A DNA stretch of 64,000 bases, from NCBI GenBank assembly GCA_017509605.1, contig JAFWPH010000007.1, positions 1-64,000 of the forward strand. The letters are read 5' to 3'. The notes below the pieces were generated by a model. The model saw only the letters and a program-made list of their open reading frames with translations. It was not told where the DNA came from and searched no databases. Position numbers and translations under genes: made by a program. Each line of letters begins with the position of its first letter. The first letter of the stretch is position 1. This document shows, piece by piece, positions 19,101 to 29,058 of this stretch. Source of the stretch: Bacteroidaceae bacterium (GTDB lineage: Bacteria; Bacteroidota; Bacteroidia; Bacteroidales; Bacteroidaceae).

Positions 19101-19590
19101 TCACCGTGTAGCCCTTTGCTTGCAGATACTTCGCACCCATAACAAGGTCTTGTACAAAGGCTGTAGTGAAGCTGTTGTTCCACGCGCCTGATATGCCTCC
19201 AAGCAGGAAGAGGCTCTTCAGGTTGCGGTTCGTGGCACCCGAAATCCAAGACAGCTGTGAGTCGAGGCGTTCTTTCTGGTCTGCGCTCAGTTCGGTGTAA
19301 CTGCCTGATGTTCGAGGGTCAATGGTGACGCGGCCAATCTCGGCGTAGTCCTTCATGAAACTTGTGGTGCGCACGTGCCACCAGTCCCACAACCACGCAG
19401 TGTCGATGCCCCACATCACAGATTTGAAACTAGTTCCTTTAGCGTTCCACATAAAGGGGGTAAGAAGTCCTTTTCCCTCTGTCTCAAGCGCATCAGAGGT
19501 CGAAGTCTGCGCAGTTACAGTGGGCGAGAGTGCCAACATAAGGAGCACCTTCGTAATAACCATTTTTCTTAAATAATGAGGTGTTTTCAT
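16105..19590 (-). CDS. 1161-residue multidomain clan GH-A glycosidase with ricin, FN3 and LamG modules
   Basis: A secreted enzyme whose catalytic part (about residues 28-390) looks like a clan GH-A TIM barrel: acid/base Glu171 in ITPFNEPD and a likely nucleophile Glu260 in PALADEMHT. GH30 or a nearby family is the closest match I can name, but the subfamily is uncertain. A ricin-type beta-trefoil follows (about 390-545, with repeated Q-x-W motifs), then an FN3 domain (545-635), a LamG/concanavalin domain (640-840), a helical FIVAR-like segment (850-930), a carbohydrate-binding-like sandwich (940-1110) and the YNLSGQRV ... GKK sorting tail. It is the last gene of a three-gene minus-strand operon with two esterases. 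A galactan or arabinogalactan target is possible but not proven. Confidence 0.85.
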   Translation of the reverse strand: MKTPHYLRKMVITKVLLMLALSPTVTAQTSTSDALETEGKGLLTPFMWNAKGTSFKSVMWGIDTAWLWDWWHVRTTSFMKDYAEIGRVTIDPRTSGSYTELSADQKERLDSQLSWISGATNRNLKSLFLLGGISGAWNNSFTTAFVQDLVMGAKYLQAKGYTVIAITPFNEPDYQGPWNVDPLNTVADNLQKKLSSDPKLTNIKIAGPSCLNNDNSSNWWSSTQSHFTMGNSHQLGGTAWSYQEFYQMVSNDGKPALADEMHTANDALMALEKGLDYGIWWSDHNASGYTQAEVGRAAKNGVRISYAQDNNSFTSTSVFRLDDDYAEAFVSSSERQGAAQAYTYFSQDRLVYWDGRGPAYTFTTGSVGGYSETVIEMSCGEDVPNAPLNGTFKLVNKASGKLLTANGSTLTQSADNGSSKQKWIVKELPATSGGDRAYCTVNAYGTASYLDATSYASVNGTSVQTYAGSGNANEIWHFRYMGDGCYLLTNHLTGMSLQGNSKNSEGDDATLSAVNLWERTESDHQLWRLIPADGTYTITLPTAPTAVAATPQSHSIRIEWNAVEDAYSYNIYRYNATADIWEVVGRNVKGTAFIDNFIVPGTTYRYSIRALNSAWMKSLPSDEATASVTPEEHELVAYWPLTTDLADTTVNCLNGAGIGIRHGQTAGVQSAIFGEGSSISLPYYVGHLHSLTFSAWVYSTSDNDWQRIFDFGNGTDNYLFLTPDNGSVMRFEICKNGKKQGLNATKRLPLNSWNHVVLTIGDEGVFLYLNGILNASSKSINYRPDDLQPCLCWIGRSMYDADPLFTGAMRDLALYARPLTGTEVHNMYYTQMAQQLQETPNIADKPMNKDALTTYESALDALKASLASESDHVDADIASFTTARDAAYASIAAYEQAAVALQAEKDVLTSTNFYTDEARLAYGYDEAQAKYDNGTLTDKEALALTNPANHSIGYHVANPTNTLLLKVWGGRHNYAANQLYINTWSTESEGKNATFQVPFFENWTSDDSSLESAVWTATLTGLEPGTYRVSLQVRTRIKNGGGSKPQGITLNINEGRSYSINTGSTYNADNGAWLIATVHVRGEVADDGKLCFNINVADNNNVSWLAFKKVQYQLVTPTAVKAVTADEPTNIPHGTYNLSGQRVDDTYKGIVIQDGKKTLRR

Positions 19591-19671
19591 TTTATATTAT
19601 GATAGGATTCTTTCAGAAATAAAACAAAAAGTCACAAAATAATTTGGCCAGCACAGCCAACAATTATTTCT

Positions 19672-20601
19672 TCAGTTTCCGCATAGTCCTTTCCTTTTGA
19701 TGTTTATCCAGCGGTCTGTATTCTTCAGAATCTCCGCGTCGTCACCTACAAAGGCTTCACCGGCCACACTGTCGCCTTTCAGGAAATAAGAGAACCATGC
19801 CGTCATGTAGGCATCACCCTCTCCTCCCATCTCCTCATGGTCTTTGCTGGTGTGGCGTGCAGCCAGCACGGGGAAATTACCTGTTGTTTCATCGAAGTTC
19901 GCCTGAAAAGCCTCTTCGGGACTGATGATCTTTGAATCCCAGTTTCCTGTTCCTGCCAGCATCAGCAGCGGGGCTGTAATCTTGGCAAAGTCTGTTGTTC
20001 CCCATTTGAAGTTGATACCAACTTGTTTCTGTGGACAGCTACACAGATAGATAGCCTTGTAAAGGTGGCTGTTAGGGTATGCTGTCGCTGCCATAACCGT
20101 ACCGTATGCACCTTGAGAGTAACCGGCAATGGCTATCTTTGTCGTATCAATCTTGCCATAGAACTGATTATCTTGCCGTGCAACCAAACCAAGGAATTCA
20201 TCTAACGTCTGTGAAATAGACAAACCAGAACCTGTCTGCTTATCCATATTCCCAATCACAACATATCCCCAAGAAGCCAAATGTTCCATTGCCTCTATTA
20301 GGTCATAAGCAGTCGTGTTCGACGCATTACCGATGTTGACAAGAGGAAACATGTGGTCGGACTGAAACATAGACTGAGGATAGACTGCAACAATCTTTCC
20401 TATTGTTGGGTTATCGCAGTTGAATTCAACCTTAGCGACCTGTTCACTGCCCGTTTTCTTATATTTGCTTTCAATAGGCATTTTCGTATTAACTTCTCCT
20501 TTATAGAATCCGCCTTTATTCGTGTCCTGGCAGTTGACACTGCTAACCGATAAAGTCAAAATAAGCATATAGAGAGCTGAATTCTTTGAAAATAGCTTCA
20601 T
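19672..20601 (-). CDS. Secreted alpha/beta hydrolase (dienelactone-hydrolase/PET-hydrolase-like fold)
   Basis: A 309-residue protein with a signal sequence (about 1-24). The motif IAIAGYSQGAYG places the nucleophile at Ser162. GKIVAVYPQSMF and the following helix fit the chlorophyllase/dienelactone hydrolase-like branch used by secreted esterases and cutinase-like enzymes. A catalytic Asp/His pair is plausible near TGNWDSK and AARHTSKDHEE but was not firmly assigned. It lies between a CE1-like esterase and the clan-A glycosidase, with 74- and 81-nt gaps and no terminators, so it probably helps deacylate the same polysaccharide. Confidence 0.8.
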   Translation of the reverse strand: MKLFSKNSALYMLILTLSVSSVNCQDTNKGGFYKGEVNTKMPIESKYKKTGSEQVAKVEFNCDNPTIGKIVAVYPQSMFQSDHMFPLVNIGNASNTTAYDLIEAMEHLASWGYVVIGNMDKQTGSGLSISQTLDEFLGLVARQDNQFYGKIDTTKIAIAGYSQGAYGTVMAATAYPNSHLYKAIYLCSCPQKQVGINFKWGTTDFAKITAPLLMLAGTGNWDSKIISPEEAFQANFDETTGNFPVLAARHTSKDHEEMGGEGDAYMTAWFSYFLKGDSVAGEAFVGDDAEILKNTDRWINIKRKGLCGN

Positions 20602-20675
20602 TTCTTTAGTTGTTTAATACGTTATTGACGGGGACGTGTTTGAATCAAGTAGATAACCTACTTCCGAAAATTGAA

Positions 20676-21833
<1,158 letters not shown>

Positions 21834-21875
21834 TCATTTAATTGTTGTACCTTTACCTTTTATACATTAATGTCG

Positions 21876-21883
21876 CAAAGGTA
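21876..21883 (-). promoter_or_regulatory. -7 promoter box for the esterase-hydrolase-glycosidase operon
   Basis: The minus strand reads TACCTTTG followed by CG, matching TAnnTTTG, 55 bp upstream of the CE1-like esterase start. No other good box was found before the next two genes, supporting one transcript. Confidence 0.6.
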
Positions 21884-21946
21884 CAACAAACTATCAACGA
21901 TACCAAACGCCGCAGGTGGAATGAGACAGATTGGGGTAAAAGTCGC

Positions 21947-22459
21947 CTACGAGAATGCCTCGCGGATGATGCCCGCCATCTCGGCTGGGCTTTCCTTGAA
22001 GTCGCGGACAATCCACTCCTGCAAGATGCCGAAGAGTGAGTAGGCGAAAATGGAGGCTTTGTACGCCTCGCGCGGTTCTTCACGATGATGAGCATAGAGG
22101 ATGGAGATAAACGATTTGCAGATATCGCCCATCAAACCACGGCGATAGAGCAGGCGTGTCGTGTCGCGAATCTCGTAGTTGTATTGGAAGAAAGCATCAG
22201 CATTGTCGAGCGTGAACTCGTCGCGTACAGTCACTCCGTGCGCCTCGGCCCACACTTGCCACAGCCGTATCATCTTGTACGTCACCGACTCATGTTTCGA
22301 CCGGAAAGCACGGAACCACGAAGAACGGTGATATCCGCTGATGTCACATATCTGCTTCACCTGTATCTCATTTAGCGGATATTCCTCCAGCAACCGTATG
22401 ACCGCATCAGCCAAACAGTCCTTCAAGAACTCTGACGGGATGTTCTTCTCATTCTTCAT
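21947..22459 (-). CDS. TetR-family transcriptional regulator
   Basis: A 170-residue DNA-binding protein. Residues about 10-55 form the TetR helix-turn-helix (LADAVIRLLEEYPLNEIQVKQICDISGYHRSSWFRAF, with the recognition helix around GYHRSSWFRAF); the rest is an all-helical ligand-binding domain ending KESPAEMAGIIREAF. It is transcribed away from hflX and toward the esterase operon, so it may regulate that operon, itself, or neither. No palindromic operator stood out. The ligand is unknown. Confidence 0.85.
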   Translation of the reverse strand: MKNEKNIPSEFLKDCLADAVIRLLEEYPLNEIQVKQICDISGYHRSSWFRAFRSKHESVTYKMIRLWQVWAEAHGVTVRDEFTLDNADAFFQYNYEIRDTTRLLYRRGLMGDICKSFISILYAHHREEPREAYKASIFAYSLFGILQEWIVRDFKESPAEMAGIIREAFS

Positions 22460-22847
22460 TCTCTTCGATCTTATTACGGCAAAGATACTACATTTCTTGA
22501 ATAGCCAAGCGTTGCGGACGATAAAAGTTCCGAAAAAAGGTATTCAGGCAATACAAGCGAGAAGAAACACCGCTTCCAACCTCAGATTGTCAGCAAGTGT
22601 GTGAAGATCGTCAACTTGTTGAAACAGAAGAAGCATGTCATAGGGGTGGACAAATACGGCCTTCATGTAACGGCTTTTAATGTCAGGATTCTTCATCAAT
22701 TAAATATATAACAGAGAAATAGGTCATAGTTTTTGTGGGTTCACTTATTTTTATGTACTTTTGCACAAATATCTGGTTGATACCGACATGTAAAAAAGGG
22801 GCCGTGAACGAGTGGTGCCTCTTGATGTTTTCTTCAAAACTAAATCA
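22460..22847. other. Intergenic region between tetR-like gene and hflX: two promoters and a possible gene relic
   Basis: A minus-strand -7 box (TATCTTTG, 22480-22487) sits 21 bp upstream of the TetR-type gene. Near the right end is the hflX promoter. Between them, plus-strand 22505-22711 is an open frame of 68 codons with no ATG, with coding-like composition and the downstream motif VIGVDKYGLHVTAF. It could be the 3' remnant of a lost gene; I do not recognise the family. Confidence 0.4.
22756..22765 (+). promoter_or_regulatory. -7 promoter box for hflX
   Basis: TACTTTTGCA is an excellent match to the extended Bacteroidetes -7 element, with TTTTTG about 20 bp upstream as the -33 element. It lies 83 bp before the hflX ATG. 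Confidence 0.7.
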
Positions 22848-24098
22848 ATGAAAGAATTTGTAATTACAGAGGCGAAGGTGGAAACCGCAGTGATTGTGGG
22901 ACTCATCACGCCACGACAAGACGAGCGAAAGACCAAGGAATACCTTGACGAACTGGAGTTTCTTGCCGAGACAGCGGGCGCCAAGGTGGTACGGCGGTTC
23001 ACTCAGAAGGTGAACGGCGCCAGCGGTGTGACCTACGTGGGTTCGGGAAAACTCGCCGAGATCAAGGACTTTATCAAAAGCGAGGAAGACAACGAACGCG
23101 AGGTGGGTATGGTCATCTTCGACGACGAACTCAACATCAAGCAACTGCGCAACATCGAAAAAGAGTTGCAGGTGAAAATCCTCGACCGTACGTCGCTCAT
23201 CCTCGACATCTTCGCCATGAGGGCGCAGACCGTCACCGCCAAGACTCAGGTGGAACTGGCCCAATACAAATACATGCTACCACGCTTGCAACGTCTTTGG
23301 ACCCACCTGGAACGACAGCGAGGAGGTAGTGGTGGCAGTGTGGGATTGCGCGGACCAGGCGAGACCCAGCTTGAGATGGACCGGCGTATCATCCTCAGCC
23401 GCATGTCACTCCTCAAACAGCGACTCAAGGAAATCGACACACAGAAAGCAACCCAAAGAAAGAACCGAGGACGGCTCATCCGAGTGGCGCTCGTGGGATA
23501 TACCAATGTTGGAAAGTCAACCATCATGAACCTGATCGCCAAAAGCGAGGTGTTCGCCGAGAACAAACTCTTTGCCACCCTCGACACCACCGTGCGCAAG
23601 GTCATCGTCGGTAACCTGCCTTTCCTGCTGGGCGACACTGTGGGGTTCATCCGTAAACTGCCCACCGACCTCGTCGATTCCTTCAAGAGCACACTCGATG
23701 AAGTACGTGAGGCCGACCTACTGCTCCATGTGGTCGATATCTCACACCCTGACTTCGAAGAGCAGATTTCTGTAGTCGATAAGACGCTTGCAGATATCGA
23801 TGCGGCCAACAAACCCACAATTATCGTGTTCAACAAAATCGACGCTTATACATGGGTGGAGAAAGACCCTGATGACCTTACACCCGCCACAAAAGAGAAC
23901 ATCTCGCTCGACGAACTGATGAGGACGTGGATGGCCAAGATGCACGACAACTGCATCTTCATTTCCGCCAAAGAACAGACCAATATACAGAGTTTCAAGG
24001 ACTTGCTCTACAAAAAAGTGAAAGAACTGCACGTCCAGAAGTATCCTTACAATGACTTCCTCTTCCAAAACTACAACGAAGAGGGGGAGGAAATATAA
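22848..24098 (+). CDS. hflX: GTPase HflX, ribosome-associated
   Basis: A 416-residue GTPase that, in studied bacteria, binds the large ribosomal subunit and splits stalled ribosomes under stress. The N-terminal HflX domain (about 1-205) contains the conserved GRLxG-like region and the glycine-rich GGSGGSVGLRGPGETQLE segment. The G domain follows: G1 GYTNVGKST at 217-225, G2 around ATLDTTVR, G3 DTVGFI and G4 FNKID. The frame stays open upstream to a GTG at 22812, but the ATG at 22848 gives the normal family start (MKEFVITEAK). It is followed after 95 nt of repeats by the DUF4954 gene. Confidence 0.96.
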   Translation: MKEFVITEAKVETAVIVGLITPRQDERKTKEYLDELEFLAETAGAKVVRRFTQKVNGASGVTYVGSGKLAEIKDFIKSEEDNEREVGMVIFDDELNIKQLRNIEKELQVKILDRTSLILDIFAMRAQTVTAKTQVELAQYKYMLPRLQRLWTHLERQRGGSGGSVGLRGPGETQLEMDRRIILSRMSLLKQRLKEIDTQKATQRKNRGRLIRVALVGYTNVGKSTIMNLIAKSEVFAENKLFATLDTTVRKVIVGNLPFLLGDTVGFIRKLPTDLVDSFKSTLDEVREADLLLHVVDISHPDFEEQISVVDKTLADIDAANKPTIIVFNKIDAYTWVEKDPDDLTPATKENISLDELMRTWMAKMHDNCIFISAKEQTNIQSFKDLLYKKVKELHVQKYPYNDFLFQNYNEEGEEI

Positions 24099-24184
24099 CT
24101 TCCATTTTACTTCCCATCACCCCAACTATCGTCCCCTTTAACTTCCACTTTAACTCCCATTTTTAACTTCCACTTTAACTCCCA
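24097..24184 (+). repeat. Tandem pyrimidine-rich 12-mer/23-mer repeats before the DUF4954 gene
   Basis: Two perfect 23-nt copies (24137-24159 and 24162-24184), each made of two near-identical 12-mers of the form TTTAACTYCCAY, plus a degenerate copy at 24097-24116. The array ends about 10 nt before the DUF4954 start codon. A related stretch, CTCCCATTTTAACTTCCTA, lies just upstream of the permease gene at 56008. Confidence 0.85.
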
Positions 24185-24193
24185 CTTATAATT

Positions 24194-25975
24194 ATGCGAC
24201 TGCTTGAAGATGTAGAGATCACCATGCTCGAGGAACAAGGCTGCACAGCCGAAAACTGGCTGGCAGTCATGGTCTCAGAGGAATTCCGGCCTGATGCGGT
24301 GCACAATGTCAATTTCTACGGCACCGTTGAACTGGGTGCTTTCTACGACAACATTGAGGTGGAAGAAGGGTTCTGGAAACGAAGCGGCATACGAAACGCT
24401 ACGCTCCGTAATGTCACCATTGGCGACAACTGCCTGATCGAGAACGTCTCCGGACACATCTCTGGCTACGACATCGCCCCTGGATGCTACATCGCCAACG
24501 TCGGAACCATCTCAGCTTTGGCCACCGACTTCGGCAATGGCATCGAACTGTCTGTGCTGAGCGAGGCAGGCGAGCCAAACGTGGTGCTGTCCGACAAACT
24601 CACCGCCCAGCTCGCTTTCCTGATGATTCAGAGCAACGCGGTCTTCAAGATGGTGAAGAAGGAATGTGCCATGGATGCCGATGCCTCAGAAAGAGGAGTG
24701 ATCGGCGAGCGGGTGAGAATCACATTCACACGCGAGATCAGCAATGCACGCGTGGGAGACTACTGCGAGGTGCAAGGAGCCAGCCGTATCAGCAACACTT
24801 CCTTGATGAGCAGCGATGACGCTCCCACCTTCATCGGAAGTGACGTGATCATTGAGAATTCCATCGTCGCACAAGGTGCTTCGGTGGTGGATGGCGCGAA
24901 GGTCGATTCTTGTTTCGTTGGGGAGAATGTGCATGTCGGCAAAGGGTTCACGGCCATATCCTCACTCTTCTTCGCCAACTGCTTCCTCGACAACGGCGAG
25001 GCCAATGCCTCTTTTCTCGGACCGTTCTGCACCGCACGACATAAGTCCACTTTCCTCGTGGGAGGGGTCTTCCTCTTCTACGACGCAGCAGCTGGCGTCA
25101 ACCAAAGCAATCACCTCTACAAAACAGGACCTCTGCATTGGGGCAGGTTCGACCGCGGAGCCAAGACCACCAACAACAGCCATATTGACTGGCCTGCACA
25201 CATCGGAGCCTTCTCATTGCTCAAAGGAGACCTCACATCTCACCCCGACCTCAGCACACTCCCGTTCTCTGTCATCACCGTGACCGATGGCAAGACATAC
25301 GTGGAGCCTGGACGCAACTTCTGTTCTGTGGGCGTGTGGCGCGATGTGGAAAAATGGAAGAAACGCGACCTGCGTCCACTTGGCAACCGCCGCGACTACA
25401 TTACCACCGACTTCCCCAACCCATATCTGATCCAGCAAACCATGGAGGCAAGAGACATCCTACGGCGCTTGGTAGCGGAGCAGGGCGAGGAAGTGGAGGA
25501 ATACACCTACGGCAAGTGCTTTATCAAAAGAGAAGCACTGCTACGCGCCAACAACTACTACGACATGGTCATCAAGGTCTTTATCGGGCACGTCATCCAT
25601 GAGGGGAATATGGCAACACCCTACGATACAGGAGCCGACCAATGGATAGACCTGGCTGGATTGCTTGCACCACGAAAAGAAATCATGCGTCTGCTCAGCG
25701 ATGTGGACGACGGCATGGTGAACTCCATTGACGCACTGACCGAGTGTCTGCGTCGCATCAAGAACGACTATCCTGGCAACTGCGCGGGTTATGCCCATTC
25801 CATCATCCAACGAGAGGAAGGAAAGATGTTCTACGACGAAGCGAAATGGACAGAGGCTGCCGATGAGGCAAGAGCGCTTTGGGTCAAGACTGTCCGTCAG
25901 GACGCTGAGCAAGAATACACATTAGGCGACATTCCGGAAATGATTTTCAGAAAATTCTTAGATACAATCAATTAG
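24194..25975 (+). CDS. DUF4954 protein with left-handed beta-helix hexapeptide repeats
   Basis: A 593-residue cytoplasmic-looking protein with no signal peptide. Its N-terminal two thirds carry hexapeptide-type repeats (for example TLRNVTIGDNCLIENVSGHISGYDIAPGCYIANVG and IIENSIVAQGASVVDGAKVDSCFVGENVHVGKG) as in sugar-nucleotide transferases such as GlmU; the C-terminal part is mainly helical. It matches the Bacteroidetes family DUF4954, whose function is not established. It lies 3 nt before the M16 protease gene, implying translational coupling, and downstream of hflX. Confidence 0.88.
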   Translation: MRLLEDVEITMLEEQGCTAENWLAVMVSEEFRPDAVHNVNFYGTVELGAFYDNIEVEEGFWKRSGIRNATLRNVTIGDNCLIENVSGHISGYDIAPGCYIANVGTISALATDFGNGIELSVLSEAGEPNVVLSDKLTAQLAFLMIQSNAVFKMVKKECAMDADASERGVIGERVRITFTREISNARVGDYCEVQGASRISNTSLMSSDDAPTFIGSDVIIENSIVAQGASVVDGAKVDSCFVGENVHVGKGFTAISSLFFANCFLDNGEANASFLGPFCTARHKSTFLVGGVFLFYDAAAGVNQSNHLYKTGPLHWGRFDRGAKTTNNSHIDWPAHIGAFSLLKGDLTSHPDLSTLPFSVITVTDGKTYVEPGRNFCSVGVWRDVEKWKKRDLRPLGNRRDYITTDFPNPYLIQQTMEARDILRRLVAEQGEEVEEYTYGKCFIKREALLRANNYYDMVIKVFIGHVIHEGNMATPYDTGADQWIDLAGLLAPRKEIMRLLSDVDDGMVNSIDALTECLRRIKNDYPGNCAGYAHSIIQREEGKMFYDEAKWTEAADEARALWVKTVRQDAEQEYTLGDIPEMIFRKFLDTIN

Positions 25976-25978
25976 AAA

Positions 25979-28888
25979 ATGAGAAAAATGAGATTTATCT
26001 TGGCGCTTGCCATGGCGGTCATGGCGGGCGTGAATGCTGTGGCTCAGAAGAACTACAGTTTTGAGACCGTGGAGAACGACCCTATGGGAACGCGAATCTA
26101 CACTCTCGACAACGGACTCAAGGTCTATCTGTCGGTGAACAAGGAAATACCCCGTATCCAGACCTATGTTGCTGTACGCACCGGCTCAAAAAACGACCCC
26201 GCAGAAACCACAGGACTGGCGCACTATCTGGAGCACCTGATGTTCAAGGGCACCAAACAGTTCGGCACCAACAACCCGGGGGCGGAAGCACCTTTGCTCG
26301 ACAAAATCACCAACCTCTATGAAGAGTACAGAACAATCTCTGACCCCGAAGCCCGAAAGGCCAAATATCATGAGATTGACAGTGTCAGCCAAGTGGCGGC
26401 ACAGTATTTCATCCCCAATGAATACGACAAACTGATGGCCACTATCGGAGCTGAGGGCACCAATGCCTATACCAGTCTCGACGTGACCTGCTACACCGAG
26501 GACATACCCAGCAACGAGGTGGAGAACTGGGCAAGAATCCAGGGTGACCGCTTCCAGAACATGGTCATCCGCGGTTTCCACACCGAACTGGAGGCTGTCT
26601 ATGAGGAGTACAATATCGGCCTGAGCCAGGACCAGAACAAACTCTTCGACGCACTGTGCGCCAAACTCTTCCCCAAACACCCTTACGGCACGCAAACCAC
26701 CATCGGCACACAGGAGCACCTAAAGAACCCCTCCATTGTGAACATCAAGAACTATTTCAACCACTGGTACGTGCCCAACAACGTGGCGGTCTGCATGGCG
26801 GGCGACTTCGACCCAGACCAGACCATCGCCATCATCGACAAGTATTTCGGAATGTGGAAGCCTGGAACCGACGTGAAGCAGCCCGTGTTCCCTGCATTGG
26901 AACCCATCACCACACCGCAAGATACCACTGTCATCGGGCAGGAGGCTGAGACACTGTGGCTCGGATGGCGTTTCGACAAGGCTGCATCACTACAGTGCGA
27001 CACACTTGAGCTGATCAGCGAACTGCTCAGCAACGGCAAGGCCGGACTCATCGACATTGACATCAACCAGCAAATGGCCATGCTTGGCGCTTTCGCCACC
27101 ACTGAGGCCTTGTCCGACTATTCCATACTTCTTCTCGGTGGCACACCAAAAGAGGGACAGAATCTCGACGAGGTACGACAACTCATCCTCGCGGAAATCG
27201 ACAAACTCAAGAAAGGCGAATTCTCCGACGAACTGCTGCCAGCAATCGTCAACAACATGAAATTGCAGTACTACCGTTCACTGGAACGCAACAGAAGCCG
27301 GGCTGACAAATTCGTTGACGCCTTCATCAACGGCATACCCTGGCAACAAGAAGTGAGGAAAATCGACCGCATCGCCACCATCACAAAACAGCAGGTGGTG
27401 GAGTTTGCCAACAAGCACCTCAACAGCAACTATGCGGCCATCTACAAACGGCAAGGGGTGGATGAGTCACAGAAGAAAATCGACAAACCTGCCATCACTG
27501 CCATTGCCGCCAACCGCGACCAGGTGAGCCAGTTCGTCAAGGACATACAGAATGCCTACGTCGCACCTATACAACCCCAGTTCCTTGACTTCAAGAAAGA
27601 CCTCACCATCACCCAAACTAAACGACGCCTGCCTGTTCTCTACAAGCAAAACAAGGAGAACGACCTCTTCACCCTCGCCTTCCACTACAAGTTCGGCACG
27701 GAGAGCGACAACCGATATGAGGTGGCGGCAGACTTCATCGACTTCCTCGGCACGGACAAACTCACCGCAGCGCAAATCAAGGAGAAATTCTACCAGCTCG
27801 CCTGCAACTATTCCTTCAGCGTCGGAGGACATACCATCAACATCACCCTGAGCGGACTGAATGAGAACATGCCCAAGGCTCTGGAACTTTTGGAGAACTA
27901 CCTCAAGAACGTCAAGGTTGATAGAGAGGCTTACAACAACTATGTGGACCTCGTCCTCAAGGCACGTTCAGACGCCAAGAACAACCAAAGAAGCAACTTC
28001 AGCGCACTGACATCCTACGGCATCTACGGCCCTTACAACAGCCAGCGCAATATCATGAGTGAAACAGAGCTGAAGAACGACCCGCAACTACTCATCGACC
28101 TGTTCAAGAAACTCCCCGCTTATGAGCACACCTTGCTCTATTATGGCCCTTCCACAGAGAAAGAGCTGTACGCAGTGGTAAACAAGTATCACAAGACATC
28201 CAAGAAACTGCTCCCCGTTCCTGAGGGCAAGGAATACCAGGAGCAGACTGCAACCTCCAACGAGATCCTTCTGGCTCCATACGACGCGAAGAACATCTAT
28301 ATGATGATGTACCACAACGAGAACACACCTTGGAACCTGGACAACCTGGCTGTCAAGGAAGTGTTCAATGAGTATTATGGCGGAGGCATGAACGGAGTGG
28401 TGTTCCAAGAGCTTCGCGAGGCGCGCGGACTGGCATACAGCGCTGCCGCTTTCTACTCTGACCTTGTGCGAAAGAATCATCCCGAAAACTACTATACATA
28501 CATCATCACCCAAAACGACAAGATGATGGATGCCGTAGGACAGTTCCACAACATCCTCAACAACATGCCTGAAAGCCAGGCTGCCTTCGATGTGGCGAAA
28601 GATGCCGTCACCAAGCGCCTTGCCTCCCAGCGTACCACCAAGTTCGCCATCCTCAACGCCTACCTGAACGCACTGCAGTTAGGCCTCGACTATGACGTCA
28701 ACGAGCGTATCTACAAGCAGCTACCCGATGTCACACTCCAGAGCATCGTCGATTTCGAGCACCAGTATATGGCCAACAAGCCTTATCGCTACCTCATCCT
28801 CGGCAACGAGAGCGACCTCGACATGCAGGGCTTGGAAAAGTATGGAACAGTCAAGCGAGTGAGCACTGAGGAGATTTTCGGTTACTGA
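25979..28888 (+). CDS. M16 (insulinase/pitrilysin-type) zinc peptidase, secreted
   Basis: A 969-residue metallopeptidase with a signal peptide (to about VAQ, residue 23). The inverted zinc motif HYLEH (His82, Glu85, His86) is intact, with the distal acidic ligand expected in the ELEAVYEEYN segment. Two M16 domains in tandem, each with a C-terminal M16_C module, account for the length; the second copy near residue 540 onward lacks the zinc motif, as is usual. It probably degrades peptides in the periplasm. It starts 3 nt after the DUF4954 stop codon. Confidence 0.93.
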   Translation: MRKMRFILALAMAVMAGVNAVAQKNYSFETVENDPMGTRIYTLDNGLKVYLSVNKEIPRIQTYVAVRTGSKNDPAETTGLAHYLEHLMFKGTKQFGTNNPGAEAPLLDKITNLYEEYRTISDPEARKAKYHEIDSVSQVAAQYFIPNEYDKLMATIGAEGTNAYTSLDVTCYTEDIPSNEVENWARIQGDRFQNMVIRGFHTELEAVYEEYNIGLSQDQNKLFDALCAKLFPKHPYGTQTTIGTQEHLKNPSIVNIKNYFNHWYVPNNVAVCMAGDFDPDQTIAIIDKYFGMWKPGTDVKQPVFPALEPITTPQDTTVIGQEAETLWLGWRFDKAASLQCDTLELISELLSNGKAGLIDIDINQQMAMLGAFATTEALSDYSILLLGGTPKEGQNLDEVRQLILAEIDKLKKGEFSDELLPAIVNNMKLQYYRSLERNRSRADKFVDAFINGIPWQQEVRKIDRIATITKQQVVEFANKHLNSNYAAIYKRQGVDESQKKIDKPAITAIAANRDQVSQFVKDIQNAYVAPIQPQFLDFKKDLTITQTKRRLPVLYKQNKENDLFTLAFHYKFGTESDNRYEVAADFIDFLGTDKLTAAQIKEKFYQLACNYSFSVGGHTINITLSGLNENMPKALELLENYLKNVKVDREAYNNYVDLVLKARSDAKNNQRSNFSALTSYGIYGPYNSQRNIMSETELKNDPQLLIDLFKKLPAYEHTLLYYGPSTEKELYAVVNKYHKTSKKLLPVPEGKEYQEQTATSNEILLAPYDAKNIYMMMYHNENTPWNLDNLAVKEVFNEYYGGGMNGVVFQELREARGLAYSAAAFYSDLVRKNHPENYYTYIITQNDKMMDAVGQFHNILNNMPESQAAFDVAKDAVTKRLASQRTTKFAILNAYLNALQLGLDYDVNERIYKQLPDVTLQSIVDFEHQYMANKPYRYLILGNESDLDMQGLEKYGTVKRVSTEEIFGY

Positions 28889-28907
28889 TTCCACGGAGAC
28901 AGACAAT

Positions 28908-28932
28908 GTTGTAGTTTTCATACAACTTTTTT
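28908..28932 (+). terminator. Weak terminator after the M16 gene
   Basis: A 6-bp stem, GTTGTA (28908-28913) with TACAAC (28921-28926), is followed by six Ts. The stem is short, so termination may be partial. Confidence 0.4.
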
Positions 28933-28967
28933 GCACTGTTTCTTGTTCTGACTTGTGATTTTTTATG

Positions 28968-28977
28968 TAAATTTGCA
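28968..28977 (+). promoter_or_regulatory. -7 promoter box for the fumarase gene
   Basis: TAAATTTGCA matches the extended -7 consensus; TTGTTC and TTG tracts lie about 20-30 bp upstream as candidate -33 elements. The fumarase ATG is 82 bp downstream. A similar sequence (TTATGTTAATTTGCAG) precedes the esterase operon at 36470. Confidence 0.65.
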
Positions 28978-29058
28978 GATACATGTAATGGCAGGAGCGA
29001 CAGGCACCTGCCGACAAGACGTGAAACAAAAACCACTAACGACTAAAACATAGACATT

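Noticed and set aside
24097-24184. Repeats considered as a CRISPR array
   Set aside because: The units are 12-23 nt, directly abutting and without unique spacers of constant length.
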